From the NCBI GenBank assembly GCA_025141675.1, contig CP081161.1, forward strand, positions 496,001-560,000: 64,000 nucleotides of DNA, in the 5' to 3' direction. The position numbers and the translations under genes were made by a program. This DNA is from Rhodobacteraceae bacterium S2214. Lineage in GTDB: Bacteria; Pseudomonadota; Alphaproteobacteria; Rhodobacterales; Rhodobacteraceae. This document shows, in pieces, positions 15,986-24,931 of this stretch (position 1 is its first letter; every line of letters begins with the position of its first letter). Below the pieces are notes generated by a model. That model was not told where the DNA came from. It saw only the letters and a program-made list of their open reading frames with translations, and did no database searches.

Positions 15986-16708
15986 ATGTCCCGTGTTGCA
16001 CTTGTTACCGGCGGTTCCCGCGGTATTGGCGCTGCCATTTCTACCGCACTCAAAGACGCAGGTTACACCGTTGCCGCGACTTATGCTGGTAACGACGAAA
16101 AAGCCGCAGCATTCACAGCTGAAACAGGCATCAAGACTTACAAATGGGACGTTGGGTCTTATGAAGCTTGTGCCGAAGGTATCGCAAAGGTTGAAGCCGA
16201 AGTTGGTCCAATCGAAGTGTTGGTGAACAACGCAGGCATCACCCGCGACGCGCCGTTCCACAAAATGTCACCGACCCAGTGGAAAGAAGTCATGGACACG
16301 AACCTGTCCGGCGTCTTCAACATGACCCACCCGATCTGGCCAGGTATGCGCGAACGCAAATTCGGCCGTATTGTTACCATTTCTTCAATCAACGGCCAAA
16401 AAGGTCAGTTCGCTCAGGTGAACTATGCGGCTGCGAAAGCGGGCGATATCGGCTTCACAAAGGCGCTTGCACAAGAAGGCGCACGCGCTGGCATCACCGT
16501 GAACGTCGTGGCTCCGGGTTACATCAACACCGAAATGATGAGCACGATCCCAGAAAAAGTCATGGATTCAATCGTTGGCGCGATCCCAGTGGGACGCTTG
16601 GGTGAAGCTGCTGAAATCGCACGCGCTGTTGTGTTCCTTGCATCCGACGATGCGGGCTTCATCACAGGGTCCACAATTTCCGCAAACGGCGGTCAGTACA
16701 TGTCGTAA
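15986..16708 (+). CDS. phaB: Acetoacetyl-CoA reductase
   Basis: This 240-residue SDR enzyme has TGGSRGIG near residue 10, NNAGITRD near 85 and the YAAAK catalytic pair near 150. The chosen ATG follows TTGGAGGAGA, a very strong ribosome-binding site. It reduces acetoacetyl-CoA to (R)-3-hydroxybutyryl-CoA with NADPH, the monomer for polyhydroxybutyrate. The intergenic gap from phaA is 111 bases, and a strong terminator follows. Confidence 0.95.
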   Translation: MSRVALVTGGSRGIGAAISTALKDAGYTVAATYAGNDEKAAAFTAETGIKTYKWDVGSYEACAEGIAKVEAEVGPIEVLVNNAGITRDAPFHKMSPTQWKEVMDTNLSGVFNMTHPIWPGMRERKFGRIVTISSINGQKGQFAQVNYAAAKAGDIGFTKALAQEGARAGITVNVVAPGYINTEMMSTIPEKVMDSIVGAIPVGRLGEAAEIARAVVFLASDDAGFITGSTISANGGQYMS

Positions 16709-16737
16709 GGACGCGGTCCTTACCTGAAATACAAGAA

Positions 16738-16766
16738 GGGCCGGTCGCAATGACCGGCCCTTTTTT
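16738..16766 (+). terminator. Rho-independent terminator of phaAB
   Basis: A nine-pair stem (gggccggtc / gaccggccc) with a five-base loop is followed by six T. Confidence 0.9.
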
Positions 16767-16837
16767 GTGATCCGATCGACTGGGAGGAAGATCGTGGATC
16801 ATATTGCAACGCGTGGGAGGAGCGCGTTGGTAATGTC

Positions 16838-16984
16838 TTAGGCAGCCTGTGGTGCAACGCCTGTTGCAGTGTTTGGCTTACGTGTGAACATCGCGACAAA
16901 GAAGGCGCGGATCGCTGCGTTCCGCTCTGCGTGGGCGCGTTCGATGATTTTGCGTGTCGCTTCGTTTGTTGTGATCGCGTGCAT
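16838..16984 (-). CDS. 48-residue RSP_7527-like small protein
   Basis: The frame starts with ATG behind CAGGAGTAAACGAA, a good ribosome-binding site. It encodes MHAITTNEATRKIIERAHAE followed by a basic, amphipathic stretch (RNAAIRAFFVAMFTRK) and a polar tail. Similar short proteins, named RSP_7527 family after Rhodobacter sphaeroides, occur across Rhodobacterales. They recall DUF1127 proteins, whose arginine-rich helices have been tied to small RNAs and stress control; that parallel is my inference. The gene diverges from the LysR gene at 17098 and may be controlled by it. Confidence 0.75.
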   Translation of the reverse strand: MHAITTNEATRKIIERAHAERNAAIRAFFVAMFTRKPNTATGVAPQAA

Positions 16985-17097
16985 TTCGTTTACTCCTGAT
17001 GAAACAAGTTCATTTGATCTGTCCTTAATATGGGGCCCAGCAATAAAACTGACAAACGAGTCTTTTCATAGCTTCAGTTAAGATATACTAATGTGAA

Positions 17098-18021
17098 ATG
17101 CCTGATCGTTTACCCCCTTTGACAGCCTTCCGTGCGTTTGACGCTGCGGCACGCCACATGTCGTTCGCGAAAGCAGCGGACGAGTTGAATGTCACTCCTG
17201 CTGCTTTATCTTTTCAAATCAAATCGTTAGAAGAACATCTTGGCCATGCACTGTTCCGGCGACTGAATCGCGCTGTCGAATTGACCGAATCTGGAAAGAT
17301 TTTGGCACCCGGTGCAGCAGACGGTTTTGAAACTTTGACGAAGGCGTGGTCTGCTACCAAACGCTTACATGATAACAGAACCTTAACTGTAACGGCTGGC
17401 CCCAGCTTTACGTCCAAGTGGTTGGCACCGCGCCTGTTTCAGTTTGTGCAAAACAATCCAGATATCGACCTACGCTTTTCTGCCAGCCTCAAGATGATGG
17501 ATTTCACGCGGGACGAGGTCGATGTCGCAATCCGGTTCAGCCAGCATGATGACGAAGGGTTCTATAGCGAACCAATTATCGAAGAATGGTTGTGCCCGAT
17601 GGTTGCGCCGGCGTTGGCGGACAAGATCAAAACAGCGTCCGATATCTTGGATTTGCCGTTGCTGCATCAAGACGACATCACGTTTCTACATCCACCGGCT
17701 GATTGGGACACATGGTTTCAGGCCGCCGGGCTAAAGCCGCCGACGACCGCAGGCACGCATTTCAGCCAAAGTGACCATGCCGTGAATGCAGCATTGTCAG
17801 GGGCAGGCGTTGTTTTGGGGCGAATTTCGGTATCGGAAAAACATTTGACCGACGGCAGACTGGTCATGCCGCTTGATCTCGCGATTTCGGGTCACGCAAG
17901 TTATCGGATTGTCTGCGCAAAAGGAGCAGAGAATCGCCCGCAGGTTGCACGGCTCATGTCATGGATCAGGGAAGAAGTTGCGGCAATTGATGCTTTGACA
18001 AAAACACGGACATTCGCCTGA
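17098..18021 (+). CDS. LysR family transcriptional regulator, GcvA-like
   Basis: This 307-residue protein has an N-terminal helix-turn-helix (SFAKAADELNVTPAALSFQIKS, written here in part as AADELNVTPAALSFQIK) and a C-terminal effector-binding domain. The opening PPLTAFRAFDAAARHMSFAK is characteristic of the GcvA subgroup. Its start lies 113 bases from the divergent small gene at 16838-16984, so that shared region probably holds its binding sites. GcvA itself controls glycine cleavage, but the subgroup is broad and the target here is unknown. Confidence 0.88.
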   Translation: MPDRLPPLTAFRAFDAAARHMSFAKAADELNVTPAALSFQIKSLEEHLGHALFRRLNRAVELTESGKILAPGAADGFETLTKAWSATKRLHDNRTLTVTAGPSFTSKWLAPRLFQFVQNNPDIDLRFSASLKMMDFTRDEVDVAIRFSQHDDEGFYSEPIIEEWLCPMVAPALADKIKTASDILDLPLLHQDDITFLHPPADWDTWFQAAGLKPPTTAGTHFSQSDHAVNAALSGAGVVLGRISVSEKHLTDGRLVMPLDLAISGHASYRIVCAKGAENRPQVARLMSWIREEVAAIDALTKTRTFA

Positions 18022-18076
18022 CTTCTGTTTGCCAAGATGGGTCGGCGCAACCCGCGCCAACCCGAAGTCGTCAAGA

Positions 18077-18244
18077 TTAACTGGCGCTTAGGCGCGTAAT
18101 CTCTTCTTTGAGGTGGAGTTTTTGTTTCTTGAGACGCGCGATCTCAAGGTCGTCGGTCCCAGCGCTGCGCTGCATGACCTCGACATTGTCCGAGAGGTGT
18201 TGGTGCTTCTTTTTGAGTTCCTGCAGGTGTGAACTTAAGCTCAT
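18077..18244 (-). CDS. YdcH/DUF465 family small protein
   Basis: This 55-residue helical protein begins MSLSSHLQELKKKHQHLSDN and ends with the family stretch IARLKKQKLHLKEEI. The ATG at 18244 follows GGAGGATAAT, a clear ribosome-binding site, so the longer open frame upstream is not used. The family is widespread in alphaproteobacteria and is predicted to form a short coiled-coil hairpin. Its function is not established. It lies between the GcvA-like regulator and a methyltransferase gene on the minus strand. Confidence 0.85.
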   Translation of the reverse strand: MSLSSHLQELKKKHQHLSDNVEVMQRSAGTDDLEIARLKKQKLHLKEEITRLSAS

Positions 18245-18364
18245 TATTATCCTCCAATATGTGTGAACACGACTACTGCACCACAGATTTGACCACCTGT
18301 CACGCCGCAGAGCAGCAAAACGCGATCTAGGCAACGTGCGGCCAAAAGGTTGCTGAAACGTTAA

Positions 18365-19126
18365 TCAGCGGGGTTCACGAATGGGGAAAGAAGCGCCATC
18401 GCGCAAAATCGCCTTTACTTGTGGTGTGTAGCTTTCAGCATCGCCCTTTTTTATAAGGTCGCCGTGCATAATCAGCGGGGCGGACATATGAAATGGTGCG
18501 CGGCCGCTGTGGATCGCCTGCAACAAAAATAGGCCCGGTGCAGCGTGCGAATGGGCGGCGATTGGACGCAGAATAACCGACCCTAACCTTCCGGTTAAGG
18601 CTGCCAATACCTCTGGTAGGCGGGCGATATGCTGGATGATGGTTAGTGTACCCTTCGGTGCAAGGCGACGTACACCAATATCAAGCCAATCAGACAGCGG
18701 CGTATCCCCCGCCAGTGCCACATCACGGCCAGCGTCCTGCGATGCGTGTCCTTGTGCCCGATCATAATAGGGGGGGTTCATCATCACATGATTGAACTGC
18801 TGCTGACGTAAATCCGCAGGCAGATTTCGTAAATCTGCGCAGACAACTTGCATCGCGGCACCAGCCATCGCCGCGTTCTGTTCGGCAAGGTCTGCATATT
18901 CGGGTTGTAGTTCAACGCCGGTCATCCGCAATCCGGTCACGCGTGCATCAAGACATAGTGATGCCACCCCAACCCCGCAGCCAATTTCCAGAACCGTTTC
19001 ACCCGTTCTTGCAGGCACGCTTGCCGCCATCAGGACGGCATCAATACCGGACCGAAATCCCTTCTTTGGCTGTAAGGCGTGGACCTTACCCCCCAGAAAC
19101 GCGTCATTTGTCGTGTTTTCGGTCAC
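18365..19126 (-). CDS. tRNA1(Val) adenine-N6 methyltransferase-like protein (TrmN6/YfiC family)
   Basis: This 253-residue class I methyltransferase has the AdoMet motif VLEIGCGVGVASLCL at about residues 45-60 and the NPPYYD motif typical of amino-group adenine or glutamine methylation. The N-terminal FRSGIDAVLMAAS segment matches the YfiC/TrmN6 family. E. coli TrmN6 methylates A37 of one valine tRNA; this protein probably does a related RNA methylation. Its start overlaps the stop of the DUF2007 gene by four bases, so translation of the two is coupled. Confidence 0.83.
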   Translation of the reverse strand: MTENTTNDAFLGGKVHALQPKKGFRSGIDAVLMAASVPARTGETVLEIGCGVGVASLCLDARVTGLRMTGVELQPEYADLAEQNAAMAGAAMQVVCADLRNLPADLRQQQFNHVMMNPPYYDRAQGHASQDAGRDVALAGDTPLSDWLDIGVRRLAPKGTLTIIQHIARLPEVLAALTGRLGSVILRPIAAHSHAAPGLFLLQAIHSGRAPFHMSAPLIMHGDLIKKGDAESYTPQVKAILRDGASFPIREPR

Positions 19127-19338
19127 TGGCCCAAATCGATCTCTGCGTCGCGCATGATCGCCTGTGCCATAAACAAATCACGATCTGCGACCATCAACCG
19201 GCGCGGCATTATGCCTATGCTACCTTCCATGACGCTCATGTTTACGTCGAACTGGAATGCGGTTATATCCTCGCTATCCAGAAGGGCCGTAGCGAGGGCG
19301 ATGACTGTAGGGTCGTTGGTGCGCAAAAGCTCTTTCAT
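19123..19338 (-). CDS. DUF2007 family protein
   Basis: This 71-residue protein has the DUF2007 pattern: KELLRTNDPTVIALATALL at the N terminus, then NMSVMEGSIGIMPRRLMV, then a helix with FMAQAIMRDA. The family resembles PII-like or ferredoxin-like signalling folds and has no firm function. The ATG at 19338 is the family start; the longer open frame upstream is antisense to the prenyl synthase gene. It is translationally coupled to the methyltransferase gene and diverges from the prenyl synthase with a gap of 54 bases. Confidence 0.82.
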   Translation of the reverse strand: MKELLRTNDPTVIALATALLDSEDITAFQFDVNMSVMEGSIGIMPRRLMVADRDLFMAQAIMRDAEIDLGQ

Positions 19339-19392
19339 AGTCCTGACGTAAGATGCGAAAGTGTCTTTGTCCATAAACCGCCGGATACCGTG

Positions 19393-20391
19393 ATGAGCCT
19401 TGATATCGCCGCCACCAAACCACACGAACGCTTGGCAGCGGCGCTGTCGGATGATCTGACTGCGGTCAACGATATGATCCGTGCGCGGATGGCGTCTGAA
19501 CATGCCCCGCGAATCCCCGAAGTGACAGCACATTTGGTAGAGGCAGGCGGTAAACGTCTGCGCCCGATGCTGACGTTGGCGGCGGCGCGGATGTGCGGCT
19601 ACGATGGTCCGTTTCATGTGCATTTGGCTGCGACGGTCGAATTTATTCATACCGCGACGTTGCTGCATGATGACGTTGTCGACGAAAGCAACCAACGGCG
19701 CGGGCGTCCAACTGCGAACCTGCTCTGGGATAATACATCGTCTGTTTTGGTTGGTGATTACCTGTTCGCACGGTCGTTCCAACTGATGGTCGAAACCGGA
19801 TCAATGCGGGTCCTTGATATCCTTGCCAATGCTTCTGCCACGATTGCGGAAGGCGAGGTTCTGCAGCTGACTGCCGCGGCTGATCTGGCAACCACCGAAG
19901 AGATCTATTTCAAAGTTGTGCGCGGCAAAACGGCTGCGTTGTTCTCTGCGGCGATGGAAGTCGGCGGCGTGATCGCAGATCAGGATGATGCGACTGTGAA
20001 GGCGTTGTTCGATTACGGCGACACATTGGGCATCGCGTTCCAGATTGTTGATGACCTGCTGGACTACGGCGGAACAACTGCGACTGGTAAAAACGTCGGC
20101 GATGATTTCCGTGAACGCAAATTGACCCTTCCCGTTATTCGCGCGATTGCAGCGGCTGACGATGTGGAACGGGACTTTTGGACGCGAACCATAGGCAAAG
20201 GCCGCCAAGAAGACGGTGATCTTGAACACGCGATTGCGTTACTGGCGAAACACGGCACGATGGAAACAACGCGTCAAACAGCGCTGGACTATGTGGCGCA
20301 GGCAAAAAACGCTTTGGCCCTGCTGCCGGATACCGATATCCGCGAGATGTTGATTGATCTGGCTGATTACGTCGTGGCGCGTATCACATAA
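19393..20391 (+). CDS. Polyprenyl diphosphate synthase (octaprenyl/decaprenyl type)
   Basis: This 332-residue prenyltransferase has both aspartate-rich motifs: LLHDDVVDE (about residue 92) and VDDLLDYGG (about 223), plus GGKRLRP for substrate binding. The ATG at 19393 fits family length; an upstream extension is antisense to other genes. It elongates farnesyl diphosphate to the long side chain of ubiquinone. Alanine and other small residues before the first motif suggest a long product; the exact length cannot be read. It is convergent with ispE, an upstream step of the same supply route. Confidence 0.92.
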   Translation: MSLDIAATKPHERLAAALSDDLTAVNDMIRARMASEHAPRIPEVTAHLVEAGGKRLRPMLTLAAARMCGYDGPFHVHLAATVEFIHTATLLHDDVVDESNQRRGRPTANLLWDNTSSVLVGDYLFARSFQLMVETGSMRVLDILANASATIAEGEVLQLTAAADLATTEEIYFKVVRGKTAALFSAAMEVGGVIADQDDATVKALFDYGDTLGIAFQIVDDLLDYGGTTATGKNVGDDFRERKLTLPVIRAIAAADDVERDFWTRTIGKGRQEDGDLEHAIALLAKHGTMETTRQTALDYVAQAKNALALLPDTDIREMLIDLADYVVARIT

Positions 20392-20396
20392 GCCCT

Positions 20397-21260
20397 TTAG
20401 GCGCTTAGGATCTGCGCGGGTGTCACCCACCACCCCATTTCAGCGACTTGGATAATACGTGCAGCGTGCCGTGCGTCGGCCATGTTTTTGGTAATGCCAA
20501 AACACGTAGCGCCCGATCCGGACATGCCTGCAAATGCGACCTGCGGAATCTTGTTCAGGCGATCAAGGGCTGATTGAATGACAGGCGCTGCCTTGATGGC
20601 GGCAGGCTGCAGGTCATTGCGTTGGCGGGCAAGCCAATCGGTGAACGTGTCAAAATCCATTTTCTCAGGAATATCTGCCATCGACGGGTTCAGTTTGCTG
20701 GCCAAACCGTCAAACACTGCTTTGGTCGGTACAGCAATCTTCGGGTTGATCAGAACCATCGCAAAGTTTGGCAAATGCGGGGCAGGGGTCAGGTCCTGCC
20801 CAATGCCTTGCATACGGATGGGTGCAGGTGCTGCGAGGCAGACAGGCACGTCTGCGCCTAACATAACGACTTCGGGTGCAGACATAGGCAGCGGTTCGAC
20901 GTCCCACATATCCGCGAGCAATTTTAACGTCGCAGCCGCGTCAGATGACCCGCCGCCAAGACCCGCCTCGTTCGGTAAGTGTTTTTCGACCGTGATCGCG
21001 GCGCCTTTGATCACGCCGCGCATCCGCCGCAATGTCTCAGCGGCCCGCAGGATCAGGTTTGTCCCGTCAGTGGGTACGCCTGCCGAAAAGGGTCCGGTGA
21101 CGGTCAATGTCAGTCCATCCGCAGGTGTCGCCGTGATCAGATCGCCTGCGTCCGTGAAGGCAACAAGACTATCAAGTAGGTGGTAGCCGTCAGCCCGTTG
21201 CCCGGTCACATGAAGTGTCAGGTTCACCTTGGCCGGAGCGACCGTTTTCTTAATTGCCAT
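20397..21260 (-). CDS. ispE: 4-diphosphocytidyl-2-C-methyl-D-erythritol kinase
   Basis: This 287-residue GHMP kinase has the N-terminal PAKVNLTLHVTGQRADGYH, the ATP loop GLGGGSSDAA at about residue 98 and a C-terminal SGSGATCFG. It phosphorylates CDP-methylerythritol in the non-mevalonate isoprenoid pathway. Its start overlaps the stop of the TPR gene upstream by 11 bases, so both are made from one transcript. The pathway supplies isoprenoid units used by the prenyl synthase encoded opposite. Confidence 0.95.
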   Translation of the reverse strand: MAIKKTVAPAKVNLTLHVTGQRADGYHLLDSLVAFTDAGDLITATPADGLTLTVTGPFSAGVPTDGTNLILRAAETLRRMRGVIKGAAITVEKHLPNEAGLGGGSSDAAATLKLLADMWDVEPLPMSAPEVVMLGADVPVCLAAPAPIRMQGIGQDLTPAPHLPNFAMVLINPKIAVPTKAVFDGLASKLNPSMADIPEKMDFDTFTDWLARQRNDLQPAAIKAAPVIQSALDRLNKIPQVAFAGMSGSGATCFGITKNMADARHAARIIQVAEMGWWVTPAQILSA

Positions 21261-22959
21261 CAGCTACTCTAATAGGGTCTGCGCCTTCTTCGATCAGAAC
21301 AGCATCAAGACCAATTTCAATTTTCCGTCTGATCCGCGCGGCATCTTCGCTCGTGTCATCCGAAAACGACAGGGCGCGGTGCCATTGGAACTGTGCTTCG
21401 GTGGCGCGACCAACGGCCCAATAGGCATCGCCCAAATGATCGTTGATCACCGGATCCACAGCTTCGAGGGCGGCTGCATTTTCAAGATGGCCAACGGCGT
21501 CTTCGTATTGGCCCGTTTGGAAAAGAACCCAACCCAGACTGTCCACAATCGCCCCGTTTTGCGGTTGAACGGCAACGGCACGTTCAATCATATCGAGCGC
21601 TTCGTCCAATTTTTCACCCCGTTCAACCAGCGAATAGCCAAGATAGTTCAAGACCTGTGGCTGGTCAGGGCGGAATTGCAGCGCAGACCGGAAATCGGAT
21701 TCTGCCTGTTCCCATTGGTCAAGCTGATGGTGGGTGATTGCACGCGTGTAGTAAACGAACCACCGTGCCGGATCATTGGCGTCAAACAGATCAAGCGCCA
21801 TACTATATGCATCGTTCGCGTCTTGCGTCTGTTCGGATTGGCGCAAGGTATCGCCCAAGCTGACATAGATACTTGGCATGTCCGGATAAGAACGCGACAT
21901 CGCGCGCAGCACTTCGATGGCACCTTCATAATTGCCATTCTTGCGCAGTGCTTCGGCACGTCCGATTTCGGCGACAGCATAGGCCGGATCGTCACGCGAT
22001 ACACGTGTGTAGGTTTCGTTCGCGAGACTATATAGATTCAGATCTTCCAGCAGATCGGCCACCAACAGCAACACTTCGGTGTTGTCAGGTGTCAGGAATT
22101 CGGCGGCACGCGCGTAGATAAGCGTGTAGTTCTCGGGAACATCGGCACGCAGGGCTTCGGCGACGGCCAGATAGACTTCGCTCATGCCTTCGGTCGGATT
22201 GGTCACGACGTCATATGGGGTGGGGGACCCATCAGCGATCCTGCTGCGTAGATCGGTCAATCCGGGGTCCAGATTGTCACCAAACACTGTATCAATTACA
22301 GCAAGCGCATCATCGCGGCGGTCAAGCTGGCTTAGAATTTGAGCGTGTGCCATCGCACTGCGGCGGTTGTGGCGCAGCCCGCTGTCGGTTGTTGTCAGAT
22401 CAAAGATGCGCACAGCCGCGTCGAAATTCCCGACAGAGGCCAGCGCCAACGCTTTGTGATACGCGCCAAATGACTGCAATCCAGTGGTTTCGCCCAGTTC
22501 ATCAAAGCTTTGTAGGGCTTCATCAACCTCACCCAGCGCCATATGCGCCCATCCTTGGGATAGGCCGTCCACCACGGGACCGACGGTGCGATTCATTTCA
22601 AGGGCTGTGAATAATTCGGCCCAATTGCCTGATTGCACGGATTGGACAGCGTTGACGATGTTGGAATGCTGACGATTGATCCCTAACGCGATCATCCCGT
22701 CCGCAATGGCAATTGCATCCTGAAACTTGCCGCGCGACATATTGGCGGTCAAAGCGTTTTCCAGCAAAATAGCGTTGTTTGGATCAGCGACAAGGGCCTG
22801 CGCATAAAAGCGGGCACTGTATTCAAAATCGGAAAATTGGGCGGCTTGTCGTGCTGCGAGATACGCACCAGCGTTCGGAACTTCGGCCAAGGCTGGCGTG
22901 ATCATAGTGCTGGTAAAGAGTGCAGCAATCAAAGTGCTGCGCAGTTTTTGTTTTAACAA
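21250..22959 (-). CDS. Secreted tetratricopeptide repeat protein
   Basis: This 569-residue protein starts best at a TTG codon at 22959, behind AGGGGCG. That gives a classic signal peptide: KQKLRSTLIAALFTSTM then TPALA and cleavage before EVPNAG. The longer open frame has no signal and is antisense to etf-QO. The remainder is a series of TPR helices, clearest from about residue 330 (e.g. YAVAEIGRAEALRKNGNYEG and VLNYLGYSLVERGEKLDEAL). Such proteins act in outer-membrane or periplasmic assemblies. The gene sits directly upstream of ispE and overlaps it, an arrangement I recall from other Rhodobacterales. Confidence 0.87.
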   Translation of the reverse strand: MLKQKLRSTLIAALFTSTMITPALAEVPNAGAYLAARQAAQFSDFEYSARFYAQALVADPNNAILLENALTANMSRGKFQDAIAIADGMIALGINRQHSNIVNAVQSVQSGNWAELFTALEMNRTVGPVVDGLSQGWAHMALGEVDEALQSFDELGETTGLQSFGAYHKALALASVGNFDAAVRIFDLTTTDSGLRHNRRSAMAHAQILSQLDRRDDALAVIDTVFGDNLDPGLTDLRSRIADGSPTPYDVVTNPTEGMSEVYLAVAEALRADVPENYTLIYARAAEFLTPDNTEVLLLVADLLEDLNLYSLANETYTRVSRDDPAYAVAEIGRAEALRKNGNYEGAIEVLRAMSRSYPDMPSIYVSLGDTLRQSEQTQDANDAYSMALDLFDANDPARWFVYYTRAITHHQLDQWEQAESDFRSALQFRPDQPQVLNYLGYSLVERGEKLDEALDMIERAVAVQPQNGAIVDSLGWVLFQTGQYEDAVGHLENAAALEAVDPVINDHLGDAYWAVGRATEAQFQWHRALSFSDDTSEDAARIRRKIEIGLDAVLIEEGADPIRVADGN

Positions 22960-23058
22960 GCTTATCGCCCCTGTTTTGCTGCCCAACTCAAAGCCTAGGG
23001 GACGAATCGGATCGACGCAAATGATTGATCCAAAATGGGCGGATCGTTGCGAATATGA

Positions 23059-23086
23059 AAAGGGCCCCGCAATTGCGAGGCCCTTT
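23059..23086 (-). terminator. Terminator after the ETF-QO gene
   Basis: The minus-strand stem AAAGGGCC(T)CGC / GCG(G)GGCCCTTT has an AATT loop and ends in four T. It starts some 20 bases after the gene. It is symmetric and may work in both directions. Confidence 0.8.
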
Positions 23087-23105
23087 GATCGTGTCGTGTT
23101 GATTG

Positions 23106-24752
23106 TTACATGTTCGGGTAATTCGGCCCGTCGCCACCTTGCGGCGTAGTCCATGTGATGTTCTGGCTTGGATCCTTGATGTCGCAGGTTTTGCAATGAA
23201 CGCAGTTCTGGAAATTGATCTGGAACTTGGTTTCCGCACCTTCGCCGACAAATTCGTAAACACCCGCTGGGCAATACCGCGCTGATGGACCTGCAAAGTC
23301 GCGCAGATTTGTGTCTACGGGAATGCTGGCGTCTTCCAGTTTCAGGTGCGCCGGCTGGCTTTCCTCGTGATTGGTAAAGCTGAATGCGACGTTCGTCAGG
23401 CGATCAAACGACAGTTTGCCGTCCGGCTTTGGATAATCAATCGGCTTGTGGCGCAGCGCTTTTTCAGTGGCTTCCGCATCGGATTTGCCGTGCTTCAGCG
23501 TACCAAGCAACGAGAAACCGAATGTGTTCGTCCACATATCGAATCCACCCACGGCCAATGACGCAAGCAAACCATGCTTGGACCACAGTGGTTTCACGTT
23601 GCGGACCTTTTTCAGGTCCTGCCCGATTGGGCCTTCGCGCACCTCTGTGTCGTAGCTGTCCAGCGTGTCGCCGGATTGACCCGCACCGATGGCTGCAAAC
23701 GCGGCTTCAGCGGCGTGGATACCCGACAGCATCGCGTTATGGTTCCCCTTGATGCGCGGCACGTTGACCATGCCCGCAGAACAACCCAACAGCATACCAC
23801 CCGGGAATGCTGTCTTTGGCATCGACTGATACCCGCCTTCGGTAATGGCACGTGCGCCATATGCGACGCGTTTGCCGCCCTCCAAAAGGTCAGCAATCAT
23901 CGGGTGATGTTTGAAGCGTTGGAATTCCATGTAAGGGAACAGATGCGGGTTCTTGTAGTTCAGGTGAACTACGAAACCCACGTACACTTGGTTATTCTCA
24001 AGGTGGTAGATGAACGACCCGCCACCCGCTTCACTGCCCAAAGGCCAGCCCATCGTGTGGGTCACGGTGCCTTCTTTGTGCTTGGCTGGATCGATTTCCC
24101 AGATTTCTTTCATGCCAAGGCCGTACTTCTGTACGTCCGATTCGGCGGAAAGGTTGTATTTCGCGATCACTTGCTTGGACAACGATCCGCGGACGCCTTC
24201 GGACAGGAATACGTATTTGCCGTGCAACTCCATGCCCGGTTCGTAGTTCGGGCCGTGGGAACCGTCTGCTTCGATCCCGAATTCGCCAGCGACGACGCCT
24301 TTGACTTCACCGTTTTCGCCAAACACCAGTTCGGAGCAGGCCATGCCTGGGAAAATCTCGACGCCCAGTTCTTCGGCTTGTTCGGCCATCCAGCGGCAGA
24401 CGTTGCCCATTGAGACGATGTAATTGCCGTGGTTATTCATCAGCGGCGGCATCGCCATGTTTGGCACGCGGATTTTGCCCGCTTCGCCCAGCATGTAGAA
24501 ATTGTCTTCTTTCACAGGGACATTGATCGGTGCGCCTTTGGCTTTCCAATCAGGGATCAGCTTGTCGATACCGGATGTGTCCAGAACAGCGCCGGACAGG
24601 ATGTGCGCCCCAACTTCGGACCCTTTCTCCAACACGACGACGTTGATGTCAGCATCTAGCTGCTTCAGCCGGATTGCCGCAGACAGGCCCGCAGGACCGG
24701 CCCCGACGATAACGACGTCATATTCCATTGCTTCGCGTTCAGTATCGGCCAT
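23106..24752 (-). CDS. Electron transfer flavoprotein-ubiquinone oxidoreductase
   Basis: This 548-residue enzyme has an N-terminal FAD motif [17 protein letters not shown], a central ubiquinone-binding region and a C-terminal iron-sulfur domain. The four 4Fe-4S cysteines are visible in RYCPAGVYEF and NCVHCKTCDIKDP. It passes electrons from the electron-transfer flavoprotein, charged by acyl-CoA dehydrogenases, to ubiquinone at the inner membrane. The ATG at 24752 follows AAAGGTGCGAC. It stands alone, with a terminator behind it; etfAB are not in the window. Confidence 0.96.
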   Translation of the reverse strand: MADTEREAMEYDVVIVGAGPAGLSAAIRLKQLDADINVVVLEKGSEVGAHILSGAVLDTSGIDKLIPDWKAKGAPINVPVKEDNFYMLGEAGKIRVPNMAMPPLMNNHGNYIVSMGNVCRWMAEQAEELGVEIFPGMACSELVFGENGEVKGVVAGEFGIEADGSHGPNYEPGMELHGKYVFLSEGVRGSLSKQVIAKYNLSAESDVQKYGLGMKEIWEIDPAKHKEGTVTHTMGWPLGSEAGGGSFIYHLENNQVYVGFVVHLNYKNPHLFPYMEFQRFKHHPMIADLLEGGKRVAYGARAITEGGYQSMPKTAFPGGMLLGCSAGMVNVPRIKGNHNAMLSGIHAAEAAFAAIGAGQSGDTLDSYDTEVREGPIGQDLKKVRNVKPLWSKHGLLASLAVGGFDMWTNTFGFSLLGTLKHGKSDAEATEKALRHKPIDYPKPDGKLSFDRLTNVAFSFTNHEESQPAHLKLEDASIPVDTNLRDFAGPSARYCPAGVYEFVGEGAETKFQINFQNCVHCKTCDIKDPSQNITWTTPQGGDGPNYPNM

Positions 24753-24876
24753 GTCGCACCTTTTTGTCCTTTGGGGGCGCACCCCCGCAATATTGTTGCG
24801 AACCGAGTTAACGCATCCGCAAAAACAGGGCAATCAAGACGCGACGGTAAAACGACCGACTGCGGCGATATCGCAC

Positions 24877-24907
24877 AAAAAAGCGCCCCGTACACAGAAC
24901 GGGGCGC
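24877..24907 (-). terminator. Terminator after the 126-residue secreted protein gene
   Basis: On the minus strand a nine-pair stem (gcgccccgt / acggggcgc) with a seven-base loop is followed by six T. Confidence 0.88.
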
Positions 24908-24931
24908 GCAATGTCTCGCTACGTGGGCAGA

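Noticed and set aside
18943..19392. 150-residue N-terminal extension of the prenyl synthase
   Set aside because: It overlaps the methyltransferase and DUF2007 genes antisense, and family members start at 19393.
22960..23274. N-terminal extension of the TPR protein
   Set aside because: Crosses a terminator and the ETF-QO gene antisense and would bury the signal peptide.
23574..24413. 279-residue open frame on the plus strand
   Set aside because: Antisense to the ETF-QO gene, whose motifs are complete.
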